From Cyanoderma ruficeps (lineage: Eukaryota; Chordata; Aves; Passeriformes; Timaliidae): DNA of 64,000 bases. The stretch is from assembly GCA_008694505.1 (NCBI GenBank), contig VZDJ01000046.1, positions 2,939,959-3,003,958 of the forward strand, in the 5' to 3' direction. Below are positions 25,561 through 36,845 of this stretch, piece by piece. The notes beneath the pieces were generated by a model. It ran no database searches and was not told the origin of the DNA. It saw only the letters and a program-made list of their open reading frames with translations. Each line of letters opens with the position of its first letter. Position 1 is the stretch's first letter. Position numbers and translations under genes: made by a program.

Positions 25561-28500
25561 TTAACAGAAGGGATCAATTAGTAAAAAGACCATCACTGAC
25601 TGTCCCGGTTAATACTAGGTAAGAGCCCAGTGAGCCAGAGGTTCAGGAGCCTGACTTAGACTGTGACAAAAGCCCCCAAGCAAGCAAAGAAGGGACCCAG
25701 ACACCCTGACAGGCAGCTGTAAACACTGTTGTGCAATTCACCCCCCTTGGAAGGGCTGTCTGTGCATGATCTGTGGCCAGCAGAGTGCTGCCTGCACCAA
25801 CCAAGTGAGATCCAGACAAACCTCCCCATAAACTCAACCCACACACACAAAGCATTTTGCCACTGTCTGAAGCCGTATCCAGAGTCTGATAAAGAGAAAA
25901 ATTATCCAATTACCCTCCTCCAGAGCAGATTGCAGTGCAGCAGACACACCAGTGGAGCACGTTCCCTTTGCAAGTCAGCAATGGCTCAGCAGCAGCTGGA
26001 TCCTGCTGCCCTTCTCCCTCCTGCAACCCCACCCAAGGGATGCCAAGGTCAGCCCTGTGCAGGACTCAGGGGCAGGGCACAGCCCAGCAGGTCGAGCAGA
26101 GCAATTAAACAGGAGGAAGTGAGGAAAGACCTTCCTAACATGCTGGACTTCTTGGCAGGAGTTTGCTCACTGATGTCTTGAGCTCAGGACACACAAACTC
26201 ACGTAGAAAACCAGTGCTGTGATGTGCTGGGGGCTCTTGTAAGCACATTTCTTCTTTTCAGAGAACTATGATGCTAAAGGGTGCACCAGGAGGAGATTAT
26301 TAGTCCTCCACCTGACAGATTGATGCTCAACTCTTGCTCTCCATAAATGACATTGGTTTGGATTTTTAATTTCACTTCTATAGCACAATCAATAACTGCT
26401 TTGTGAAAAGAAACAGAACCAAACCCGTCAGAGGCTTTTGACAGCTACAGGTGTCCATCACAACAGGTGCCCAACAGAACATCCGGGGGTTTAGGGCACA
26501 GTTACACTTTCCCACACATCCCTGTCCTTGGGGGTAAAGCTGAGTTCCTGCCTCCTATTCCCCCTCTACCCTTTGCTATCCCTCAGGTGATCCATACAGC
26601 TATTGGAAGAATTGCACAGCTAAACTGGAGACTGTGTCTAGATCAAAAACAACCCTTCCTTTTACATCCCCCTGCAGAATGGTAGAGAAATCAGAGCTCA
26701 GGAATGGGCTCGGAGGGGAAGGCAGGAATCTGTTTTAAAAAAGCTAAAGCAGTTATTTTTAAAATGATAAATGTGCACCACATATATAACTAAATCAAAT
26801 CAGCAATGACAGGACCCAACCAGTCCCCAAAATACTCACACACACAAACAAGAAAACATCCCCAACGTAATATGGACATGCTAAGACTCCAGTTAATTAA
26901 TGAGAGCATTAAGAAAACAGCAAAAGAGACTAACCTGGCACATAAATTCATGTGTTACGGCAGAACCTATTTGAGAGCCAGGGTGAGATCATGAAGAACT
27001 TCAACTGCCCTCTGAATTTCCCCGGGAAAAACCAAAAGCAAAGGCAAAGCTACTGGGACTACACCTCAGTTTAGGAGAGGTGAGAGTGATGCCCTTGAAA
27101 ACCTGAGTGATCAGTACCTTGCAAACACCAAAACCAAAGCATTTGGGATAGCAACTTTTATCACACGTAAAAGTTTTCAGTGGTTAGGCCACAAATCGTA
27201 CAAGAAATTTCTCCTGACGAGCTGCGGAGCGCCGCGGCACAACGCCCTCAATGGCACCACGTTCCCTCACCCCAGAGGTTTACCAGGGACTTTTGCAATG
27301 GAAAAGGGCTTGGGATCCAAAAGGTGTTTGGTTTAGCTCAGCAGGGAGGGAAAGCAATGTTAAGTCTGTGGTTCACCACAAACCTCCACTCCCAAAATAG
27401 CCATCCCTGACAGCGCCGCGTGCAGTAAAATTCCACGGGAGCCGAGCCACTGGAGGAGCTTTCCCATGCTCTGCACACACTGCTCTCCTCCACAGCCCCA
27501 TCCCTGGGCACACAGGTCACCACAAGTCCCCTGTACGTCCCCACATGCTTGGAGGGTGGCAAAGCCCAGCTAAGAAGCCAATTCTGCCCCAGGTACAGCC
27601 CATGAGACACCCTGAGAGTTCTTCTCCTTCCTTCCCTCAGCTCCCCACCTCCAGCAGCTCAGGAGCTCAACCTATGGAGGTGCAGCCACCCCACAACCTT
27701 CACCACTTCTTGGCTAATGGGGCAAATGTCTGGATTGAAATTGGGTGGTATTTGGTGGGGGGGAAGATTTGCTGAAGAGGGCAGAGTTCGTGGAAACAGC
27801 TGCTGCCCCTCACATGCAGGCAGAGGTTGGGATGCTGGAACAGGAGACAGGATCTTTGAGCCCAACCATAAACCGAACACTGCTCATGGCCAACCTCTTG
27901 TTTCTCATCTGCTTTTGTGAATTAAAGTTAGTCTAGGAGAGCTGCAAGCAGGGGCTAGACCCTTAAAAAGCAAAACTAACCACATTTAAGAAAATTTTTG
28001 CATGCCTGTAGCTCTGCTACTCTTTACCACTTCAAAGGTACAAAGTTTCTCATCCCAAAAGAAACTTTCACAACTTTTTTGCTAACTCTGCCCTTTGCTC
28101 CACAAACACTAATTTTCCTCTAATGGATTGACATAATTGAATTAAACTTGGGACAATTATTCCAGCAGTTTCCCTGCTAAGCTTAAGATTTACTCCTTCT
28201 GAAAAAGGGCTTATGTGCCTGAAAGGCAGCCTGGTTTTTTCCACCTCTATCATTTGGTCTAATAAAAGATATTACCTCTCCCCACAACCTGTACCTCTCT
28301 CTTGAGCACACTTGAAAGGAGAAAAATGTTTACCCAGCAAAGAAATGTAACTGGCAAATTATTTCCCCTGACTGACTCTGATACCTTTGAAGGTTATTTG
28401 AGGGATCATAAAGAACTCATTCTCCCTCCCAGCCCAGTGACTTCCAGTGCTCACAGCCTCAGCCCAGAGCCCATGAACTCCTAACCTGCTGCTGCAGCAA

Positions 28501-30845
28501 CGGCTGCAACATCCCAGATGGGATCCAAGTCCAATCCCACATTCCCCAGGTGTCCAGAGCACCCTAAATTTGAGCCCTGTGTACCACAGGTGCAGCGCCA
28601 GGAAAGGGAAGAGACCATGGGCACCTTTTAATACTTCTCAAAAACAATAAAACCTGAGCTCATACAAAGTCTGCTGTGTCTTGTTACAATATAAAGTGCT
28701 GCAATTCATCATGAATTAATTTTTCCTTAATAGCTCTCAGCATACAAAGAGAAAGTTAAGAGCAATAAGGAAGTGAAGAGAGCAAGCATTGCCTAGTGAG
28801 GAATGAGGAAAACATGGCATGAGAGGGCTGAGACATCCATGGGATAGGATCTGTTCTGCCCCACCAGCTCTAGCAGTTCTCTCTGTTTCAGCAGCCCCCC
28901 CAAAAAAACCAAGGATGGGGCTGAATGGCCATGCCATGGCTGTTCAAACCAGCCTTCAGCAAGCTGCTGTGCCTTCTCTGCCAGCCCAGCCTGCAATCAC
29001 ACACACTCTGTCGAGTCAATACTATAAACAATATCATTCTCCAATCTCCCACACCTCAGATGACCTTTCTGCTGAAGCAAAAGTCACACTCGCTCCAGCA
29101 AAGTGCTAAAGACCTAAACCTTTGAGTTGTATGGATGTACACTGAGCAGAATAGATCAGCCTTCCTGGAGCTTTTATCATCAGAAACATACATGCAGGCA
29201 CACAGCATTTCATAACCACAATTGAGAATACTTAAATCATTTTTAAAACGAAAAGAATAAAAGCTAAGCAGCAAACAAGCTGGTGCTTTTTGCACCAACT
29301 TCTGCAGGTTTTTTAATATTACTTTTACTGCGATGTCATGTTTAAAATCGGCAATTTTTAATATTTATTGGGCAAGGTTCTTCCACTGTGTTGCACTGAC
29401 ACCCTTCGAAGTGTCATTTGATCAAATTACAAAGAGTCTTGGACTCTTGAGGAGAGGTTGCAGACAGAAATGGACTGCCAGATGAATAAAAAGACTCGGT
29501 GCCAAGGACTTAGGCTGGTCCCAAGCCGGCACCTGCAGAGACCCTGCACCAGCCTCAGGGTACCACAGCTGCACAGGGCTGCAAGCACTGCACGACACTG
29601 GAACACCAGGAGCCCCCACTTCCCGTCTTGTGGCCTCCGTGCAAGGTCATGCAACTTCCCTAGAACATGTCTAGGAGTGAACAGGCCTGTGCTGAACTCT
29701 GAGACACTGAGCAGACTATAAATAGGATCCTGGAAAGAAAACAAAAAGGTAGACCTGGAACAGGCTGTCAGAGGTCACCTCACCCAACACATCTCCTCTG
29801 CGGACTTTTCCAGAAGGAAATCAATGATGTGACTGCAAATTCCCTGCACTTCCCTTGAAAAATGTTCCCTCATCCCAATGCATGGAGTAAACAAACACAT
29901 ATGAAAGGAAGAGGGAGAGAAGTGAAACTAATAAACCCTCAAAATTTAGCCCAAATTCCTGTGCATCAGCAAAGCCACTGCAGCAGTTCTTTAACTGACA
30001 AGCACCACTCGGTGTCACTGATGGGGACACACAGCACTTCAGCCATCGCACCCTGACAGTGGAGCCAGAGCCCAGACTCAGGATCACAACATGATCCCAT
30101 CCTGGCAGATCTAACCCCACACAGGCGTGGATGCTGTGGGTGATGAGCCACAGCACTGACACCTTGGTGAGGGGACATGCACAGCACCTTCCATCCACAC
30201 ACAAGTGCAAGCAGAACTCCAAACCTGCACAAGACTCCTGTTGATTCAGCTCCCATTCCCAAAAAACAGCCACAGTGCTTCTCTTCGCTACAGAATTCCC
30301 ACAGTTCATGCTGCCCCAGTGCACCCATATTACATTTGCAGCTGGCAGGCTGAGGGCACCTCGAGCAGGTTCTATCAACCACTCTCTGTACAAGAAATCA
30401 CCAAATTGGCAATCTCCTGAGAACAGGAGCCAGCAACTCCTTCTCTGCTCAGGGCAAGTCTGAGCTTTCCTTGTTAAAATAAACCACATTGCCTTGACAA
30501 AGCAGTGGCTTTTGCTTTCAAAGTGAAAATGTTTCTAAAAAATTTTGGGGTTAGTCACCAGGGATTTTAAACTGAAATTTGTCATTCTTTATATTGAAAA
30601 AGCAGATCTGGACTTTCTCTTCCCTTCCTTTTTTTTTTTTTTACCTAGCTTTAATTTAGTTCTCTTCCCACAAAATCTCTCTTCTAGGTAACAGAGAAAG
30701 AGCAAAAAGGACACAAAGCCAGAATGAGGTAAATACAACTCTTCTCCTTTCTCCATAGGGGAGAATAAATGCTTAAGGTGGGGCAGTGGCTTCACAGTTT
30801 TCATTTTCCATATTCAAACCACTACCAAACTCTGAATCACATTTC

Positions 30846-31140
30846 TACAAGGCTTTTTATGAGGGTAGTTAGTGAGAGGACAATGGGGGACAGCTTCAAA
30901 CTGGCAGAGAGGATTTACATTTGATATTAGGCAGAAATTCTTCCCTTTGAAGGTGTGGAGGCCCTGGCCCAGAGAAGCTGTGGCTGCCCCTGGATCCCTG
31001 GAAGTGTCAAAGGCCAGGCTGGACATTGGGGCTTGGAGCAACCTGGGCTAGTGGAAGGTGTCCCTGCCCATGACAGGGGGTGGAATGAGATGAAATTTTA
31101 AGTCCCTTCCAGCCCAAACCATTTTGTGATTGTGTGATTT
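30846..31140 (+). mobile_element. CR1 LINE 3' end fragment
   Basis: Plus-orientation CR1 tail with good similarity to the familiar avian 3' end: ttgatattaggcagaaattc, gagaagctgtggctgccc, ggagcaacctgggctagtgg, aaggtgtccctgcccatgac, then aaaccattttgtgattgtgtgatttt. The end shows two copies of the 8-bp terminal repeat characteristic of CR1. Confidence 0.9.
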
Positions 31141-31873
31141 TACACATTGGCAAGAACAAACCCTAAATTTATTGCTATTCCCACACATCTCTCTTTTTCT
31201 TCTTCTTGTTTAAAGCATCGTTTCAGCCATCCCTGAAAAGTTTTGGGTGAACTTGTGTAAATGCTGCAAATGTGCAAGTGAAGTGCTCAGCTTCAAGCAG
31301 GACTCCTCCAAAAATCTTTTCTCCTTTCCTGGTCCACCAGGTCACAAAGGCATTTAAGCACTTCCAAGTGGTCCCAATTCCTGACATAATTTTCTTTAGG
31401 AGAAAGTTCTTGCCTATAGAGATAATATCAAAATCATTATGTACCTCCAGAATTATAAATAATTCCCACTTAATAAAGTTTCCCTCAGCACCACAGAGCA
31501 TCTGATACACAACTATTCCAGCAGAAGAAGGAGAAAGTGGAAATAATCTAGGTCACCAATTAGAAAAGCAATATATTCAAGCTTTGTTTGAAAAAGAAAA
31601 TTCCTTGGGAGAAGATCTACAGGGAATGAAAATGCTCTGCAGAGAAATACACTTGGGAAGAGACTCCAGCTAGAACATGACCCACCAGATCACACTCAGA
31701 ATAAGAAGAAAATTTGTCCAATTTTGGCACCACTAAAATGCTAAACATAAATTAGAAAGCAATGTAATAGAGCATCTTAGCAACGCCTCCCAGTCTTTTG
31801 CCACGCTCGGTAGTCCCAACCAAAATTAACAGGCTGCAGAAAATTAATTGCTCCGGGGGAATCCAGTTCTTAC

Positions 31874-31953
31874 CCATCTTTCCATCTACATCAGGCCTCC
31901 ATTCCACCAGTCCCAGACTCTTGTGCCTTATCCTCCTCTCTCAAGCATCCACC
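31874..31953 (-). CDS. MAP3K3-like: Exon 2 of MAP3K3-like: 76 nt of 5' UTR plus start codon (ATGG)
   Basis: Only the last four bases are coding: ATG at 31,877-31,875 and the first base of Asp2 at 31,874. The acceptor is tgtgtgtttgttacag and the donor is ATGG followed by gtaaga, a strong match. The position was chosen because exon 3 must be preceded by a codon fragment ending in G, and MEKK2/3 proteins begin Met-Asp; this exon gives exactly M-D-E-E-E-A-L. The start context AAGATGG has A at -3 and G at +4, a strong Kozak match. The 76 nt of leader contain four upstream ATGs, described separately. No other ATGG followed by a good donor was noticed between exon 3 and the CpG island, although that search was by eye. 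Confidence 0.88.
31883..31948 (-). promoter_or_regulatory. Cluster of four upstream AUGs in the 5' leader of exon 2
   Basis: Within the 76-nt leader of exon 2, four ATGs precede the main start. uORF1 (31,948-31,928) is ATG plus five codons and TAA. uORF2 (31,902-31,891) is ATG GAG GCC TGA. uORF3 (31,891-31,886) is a minimal ATG TAG that overlaps the last base of the uORF2 stop. A fourth ATG (31,885-31,883) lies 8 nt before the main ATG, is out of frame, and runs ATG GAA AGA TGG into exon 3, ending at TGA about 18 nt into that exon. Such arrays usually reduce or condition translation of the main frame; that effect here is inferred. Confidence 0.7.
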
Positions 31954-34900
31954 CTGTAACAAACACACACAGAGGTTACAGATCAGTTTTGACATGACAA
32001 CAGAGTCGTGAACCACTTTTCCCAAAGCCTCTCCCCACCATCACCTGGGAAGGAGGAAAGAGGAGAACCTTTAGTTAGGAATGGAGACCAGGAGTCTGTT
32101 TTCCTCTGCACACACCAAAGGTAACACACCACAAACCTGGGACCTCAATGGCTTTAAAATCTTGGAGTAAGCAACATGGACTTCCTCAAGAGCAGAACAT
32201 TTCAATTACATGGTATTTTTAATGTGTTTTTACATGATTAATGTAACCCTAAAGCAATCCCATCTTTACCACTTCACATTCTGCAGCATCCCTGTGGGGT
32301 AACACTCACTTGGGGAACAGAGTGACAGCAGGACGTGGAAAAGCAGTCCTGAATCAAAGCAGAAACCTAAATTTAGGCCTTCCAAATGGCAGCCAAGGTT
32401 CCCCAAGGCCGGAGCAGCTTTCCTCTGACTGCATGGGAATAAAGCTGAGTGCAGGCAGCTCTCAGCAGCGACTGCCCCCTGCATCCCTCATGGGCGTGTC
32501 CCCAGGAGTCCTCCCAGAGTTTCTGCCTTTCATCTGCCCCCAACGCCAGCACAGAACTGGGCTCAGTGTCTTGCCATCCCGTGTTCAGCCAAACTCCTGC
32601 ACCCTGTTAAGGCATTTTGGGGTTTTTTGGCCACCAAGAAACTAAAGCAGATCTGAGCCTGCTGGAGCCTGTCCTGTTCACTAGTGAAAAGCCTCATTTT
32701 AGACTGAACAAAGGCAAAAAATCCACCTAAAGATGGGCAACCTTTTAAAGGACACTCTGATAGAAGACAGCATCAAATTCCACTTTAGCTGCCTGATAAG
32801 CCCTCAAATTTCTTGGTCATAAAAACCCACATGATAGCACAAGGAAAGGGAGAAACACCTCAAGAACTTGATCAGCTTGCACAGGGAATAAAACATTCCT
32901 GTCTTGCAGTCACTGCAGGTTGCCCTGAAGCCAATGAGAGCCATGTGCTCCAGGACACTGATGTGGATCTTGGAGTGTTAAATATGAGGCATTGGTCAGA
33001 AATGGGAGGAAAAGGCACTTTGAAAACCTCCAGGCTTGGTCAAATCGATTCAAACACAGCAACAGATCTGAAGAGAACCAGAAATGGTCCCAAGCACAGA
33101 TTAAAACAACTTTCTGCAGCTCTGGTGCCTCAGTGCTGGTGAGCAGAGGAATATTTATCCCTCCTATTTTGAGAGAGACAAGCAGGAAGGGAAGGTGATA
33201 AAAGAGCAGCAGAGGCAGAGACATCCATGTGCCCCTGTGCTCCTTCTCCTGCCTCCAGGACTCAGCCTCCTGAGAGCCCAGGGCCACCAGAGACCCTGCT
33301 CTGCCCACTTCCAACACCAAGGAGAAGGCGAGGAATTAACCACAACAGCTTGAATGGTTAAAAATCCTACCTTGAGAAGGAACTGGCCAGTCTATGCAAT
33401 GTGTGCTGAATCAAGAGGGAGCAGAAAACCAGCAAGAAAGCAGGGTAAAAATTCCACCTGATTATAACAACAGCAGGAAACAGCCCAAACCTTCACTTTT
33501 GCTTTCAAAAGTGCTGTGACACTTCCAGGAATTAAGATGTGTGCATAGTTTGCACAGAGGGCCACAGCCTGGATTAACTGTAAATTCCTGGGACAGCCCA
33601 GGTTAACTCTCCTATCAGAGTAATACATTTTTCTAGTGTCTTTCTGGAGACCTTCCAGACCTTTCCAAACCACATCTAGTCAAAAAAAACAAGCACCTAC
33701 AGGAACTGTGCAAACGAACCCTGGAAAAAACAGGTGACCTTCCCATCAGCAGAGCCCTCCCCTGTGCTGTTCTCCATCACCTCTGCCACAGCAAACCCCT
33801 GAGACCCCAGTGCCCAGCCCTCCTGAGCAAACCAGCCCCTGCACACAGGGCAGGAAATCTCCATGGATACACCAGAAGGGGTTTCTGTTTCAGCAGATCT
33901 CTTCAATCCTAAGGGCAGCCACCCTTCAAACTGGACTGCAAACACTGGCGATTTCCGTGGCTTCCCAAAAATACATACCAGCAGCTTCCTGTTACAGAAG
34001 GACAAATTCCTGTTTCTAGTACAAATTCTGTCCTATTATTATTAAGTCCCTTAAAAAAAACAGAGAGGAGGAAAAAATAAGAGGAAAAAAAAAAAGGGAA
34101 AATCCTTTTCCTATAGATGCTGTTCCAAGAAGCTTCTCCTCCCACTAAGCTCCCTGATCAGGGCTGGCAGTTTGGGACACAAAACCAGTGAGCAGCTGAA
34201 ACTGGGCCACTGCACCACTCCCACAGCCCACAGAACTCTGTAAATCTACTTGAAATCTCCCTGCTAAGCACCTGCCCAGCAGTGAGAGAGCTCAGCAAGG
34301 TGTTGGCCCCCAGGGATGATGCTGGGGCAACGTATTCCAGATTTGTGCTGTGCATGCAAGAGACTCTGTCTGCTCAGGGAACTGCTGGAAGTTACCTGAC
34401 CTGCAGGAAAGCCCAGAACAGATGCTCCCATCTAGGGGAAAGGGAGTTTTCATTTGCCTGAGCTGAACTCTGCAGAGTGGCTCAACTTCACTACAGGGTA
34501 TGAGTAGCTACATGAGACATGGATGCAAGGTTATTAATCCACTTGGAAAATTAATCCCAGTTTTTTCTTTTTCTTCCCATACTCCTGGCTGGGAAGGGAT
34601 TAAGCAACAATGAGCACAAGGGAGACAACAGTTCAGCTGCGACATGTCTGTGCATCCATGACTCCTGCCACTGTGGAGCTAAGTTACAGAAAGCAAAGCA
34701 GGGGAGGGGAGGATGGAGAAGGGTGATTTTTCTCCTGCATGTAAGTCAGGGAATAATAAGTTACCAGGAGATTTACTGTGAGGAATTATGTAGGGTGAGG
34801 GTTAGGAAAGCAGGAAGAGTGCAGTCCAGCATGGAGAGCTGGAGTCACCTGCAGTCTACTATTGATAGATGGGATTTACAGTATCACCTACCCCAAAATG

Positions 34901-35106
34901 GGTTGTTCTCACCCCACAGAGGCTCAGCATCCACCACAAAACATGGACTTGAAATCAGCACGTCTGGCCACTACTGCAGCACAAGCAAATAGCATCTCCC
35001 TCTGCAGTTTATCATCCCCAGGCTTCCAGGGAAAGCAGCACCTACTTATTCCTGCCTGAGCACCACTTAGCACTTTGGTTTGAAGGTGTAGGGACACTCC
35101 AATGCA

Positions 35107-35130
35107 AAAAAAAATAAATATATATATATT
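35107..35130. repeat. AT-rich microsatellite (TA)n
   Basis: Reads aaaataaatatatatatatt within intron 1. Short. Confidence 0.7.
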
Positions 35131-35825
35131 AATAAGCCACAGTTGCCCCTGAAATAGGGCTCGGCTGGAAAGCTACTCAAACTAGCATTGCTAAAATTGG
35201 GACTTTCCTTGTTTTTTCAAGCAGCGGGGAACATGTTGGGCTCAGAGAGTTTAACAAGCAAGAGTCAAGCGGAAAAAATCTCTCCTTTTTAAGAGCTGAC
35301 CACATTAACTTTCAGCAAGTTTCCGGGAGTCCTGCCAGAGCACTGGAGTTTTGTATACTACGGAACTGTTAAAAATATTATTGTAAATATATTTTCAAAA
35401 AGCTTCAGAGGCCAGCGCTGGGGTAGCGTTAAAAACAACAGCAAAGCAAATGAGATTGTTTTAATGGTGAGAACACAAATGCATGTGTGCTGATAGCTCA
35501 GGCAGCCTGCAGGCTTGGCAAAGAGGGATTCAGAGGCAAAGGGAGAGGGGTTGGAATATTACAGGTTTTCTCTGATCATCCCAACCTCATCCTTATAGCT
35601 TTCTTTAGACACTACAGAACATTCAACCTGCTATACTTAGAACTGCCCTGGAACTTGGATCCATATTCTGGGGAACACAAAAGAACAGCTAAATTTTGGT
35701 GCCACTTCAGACACAGAAGACCCTGCCCTCATGGCATTTTCCACCCAGCTTATCCAAAGGATATACCATGCAAGGGAAGTAAAAAAATAGCAATTTAAGA
35801 TTGTGCATCTTTGTAGACATAGCAC

Positions 35826-35925
35826 CTAGAAACTTGGTTTAGTCATGGACTTGGCAGTTCTGGGTTAATGGTTGGAGTCAGATGTTAAAAGCTCTTTTCC
35901 AACCTAAATGATTCTCTGATTCCAT
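35826..35925 (+). mobile_element. CR1-like tail
   Basis: The stretch ggttggagtcagatgttaaa followed by cttttccaacctaaatgatt and ctctgattcc matches the last part of a CR1 tail in plus orientation. Only about 100 bp remain. Confidence 0.65.
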
Positions 35926-36523
35926 GTTTATGAGCATGCAGCTGGGATGGACTTTCTGCAGACAAGTGTGTAACCAGGCCAAGTTTACAGGTGTATCTCC
36001 CCAGGGAGCTCAAGGGACAAAGTTCACGAGCCAAGATGAGGAGAATAAAACCTCTCCTGATAAGGCTGCTAAGCTGGAAGCAACACACACAGACCAGCAC
36101 AGCTCATGGAAGGAGCCAGCCTTGCCCTGGGAAGTACAGCCCACGAGACCCAACAAGCAATTCTCTATCAGTACCCAGCAGCTGAGGCTGCTTCTCCCCA
36201 GTTTTGGGCATGACACCCCAAAACTGCTTAAGAATCTTTCTCATAACACCTGGTGCTGGGAGAAGAGATCTGTGTTTAAAAGCCATCGTGCTCAGTGGAG
36301 GATTCCTTCAGTCAGTGACCCAGCCAGGGCAGAAGAATCTCCTGAGCCATCCTGTTCGTTCTAGCACGACATGTACTGAGAATAAGAGGTTTAGAACCCG
36401 CCTGAGTCCTGCTGTTAACACCCATGACAGCCCTTTAAAGAAGTCATTGAGATCTAAAAACAAAATCCTCTTCTCAGAAATTACTTTATAAATGAAATGT
36501 TCCAGACAGTGCACTCCAGGAAG

Positions 36524-36845
36524 TTATCACAGAGTGGTCTGGGTAGGAAAGGATCTAAAAGATCTTCTAGTTCCAACCCCCTGCCATGAGCAGGGACACT
36601 TTCCACTATCCCAGGTTGCTCCAAACTCTGTCCAACCTGGCCTTGGACACTTCCAGGAATGGGGCAGCCACAGCTTCCCTGAGCAACCTGTGCCAGGGCC
36701 TTTCCACCCTCACAGGAAAGGATTTCTTCCTAATATCCCATCTCAATCCCTTCTTCAGTTAAAGGCCATTCCCCCTTGTCCTATTATTCCATGTCCATAT
36801 AAGAAGTCCCTCTTCAGCTCTCTTGTAGCTCTTTTAGGTACTGGT
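36524..36845 (-). mobile_element. CR1 LINE 3' end fragment, minus orientation
   Basis: Reverse-complement CR1 tail: atcacagagtggtctgggta, agatcttctagttccaaccc, gttgctccaaactctgtcc, acacttccaggaatggggc, ccttgtcctattattccatg and ctcttttaggtactgg in order. It is in the sense direction relative to the host gene, in intron 1. Confidence 0.9.

Larger units (their letters stand above)
19103..31873 (-). other. Intron 2 of MAP3K3-like
   Basis: 12.8 kb, phase 1. It includes CR1 tails at 19,366-19,607, 25,510-25,560 and 30,846-31,140, a low-complexity segment at 20,580-21,080, and a MIR-like piece at 24,575-24,650. No nested gene was recognised on either strand. Confidence 0.7.
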
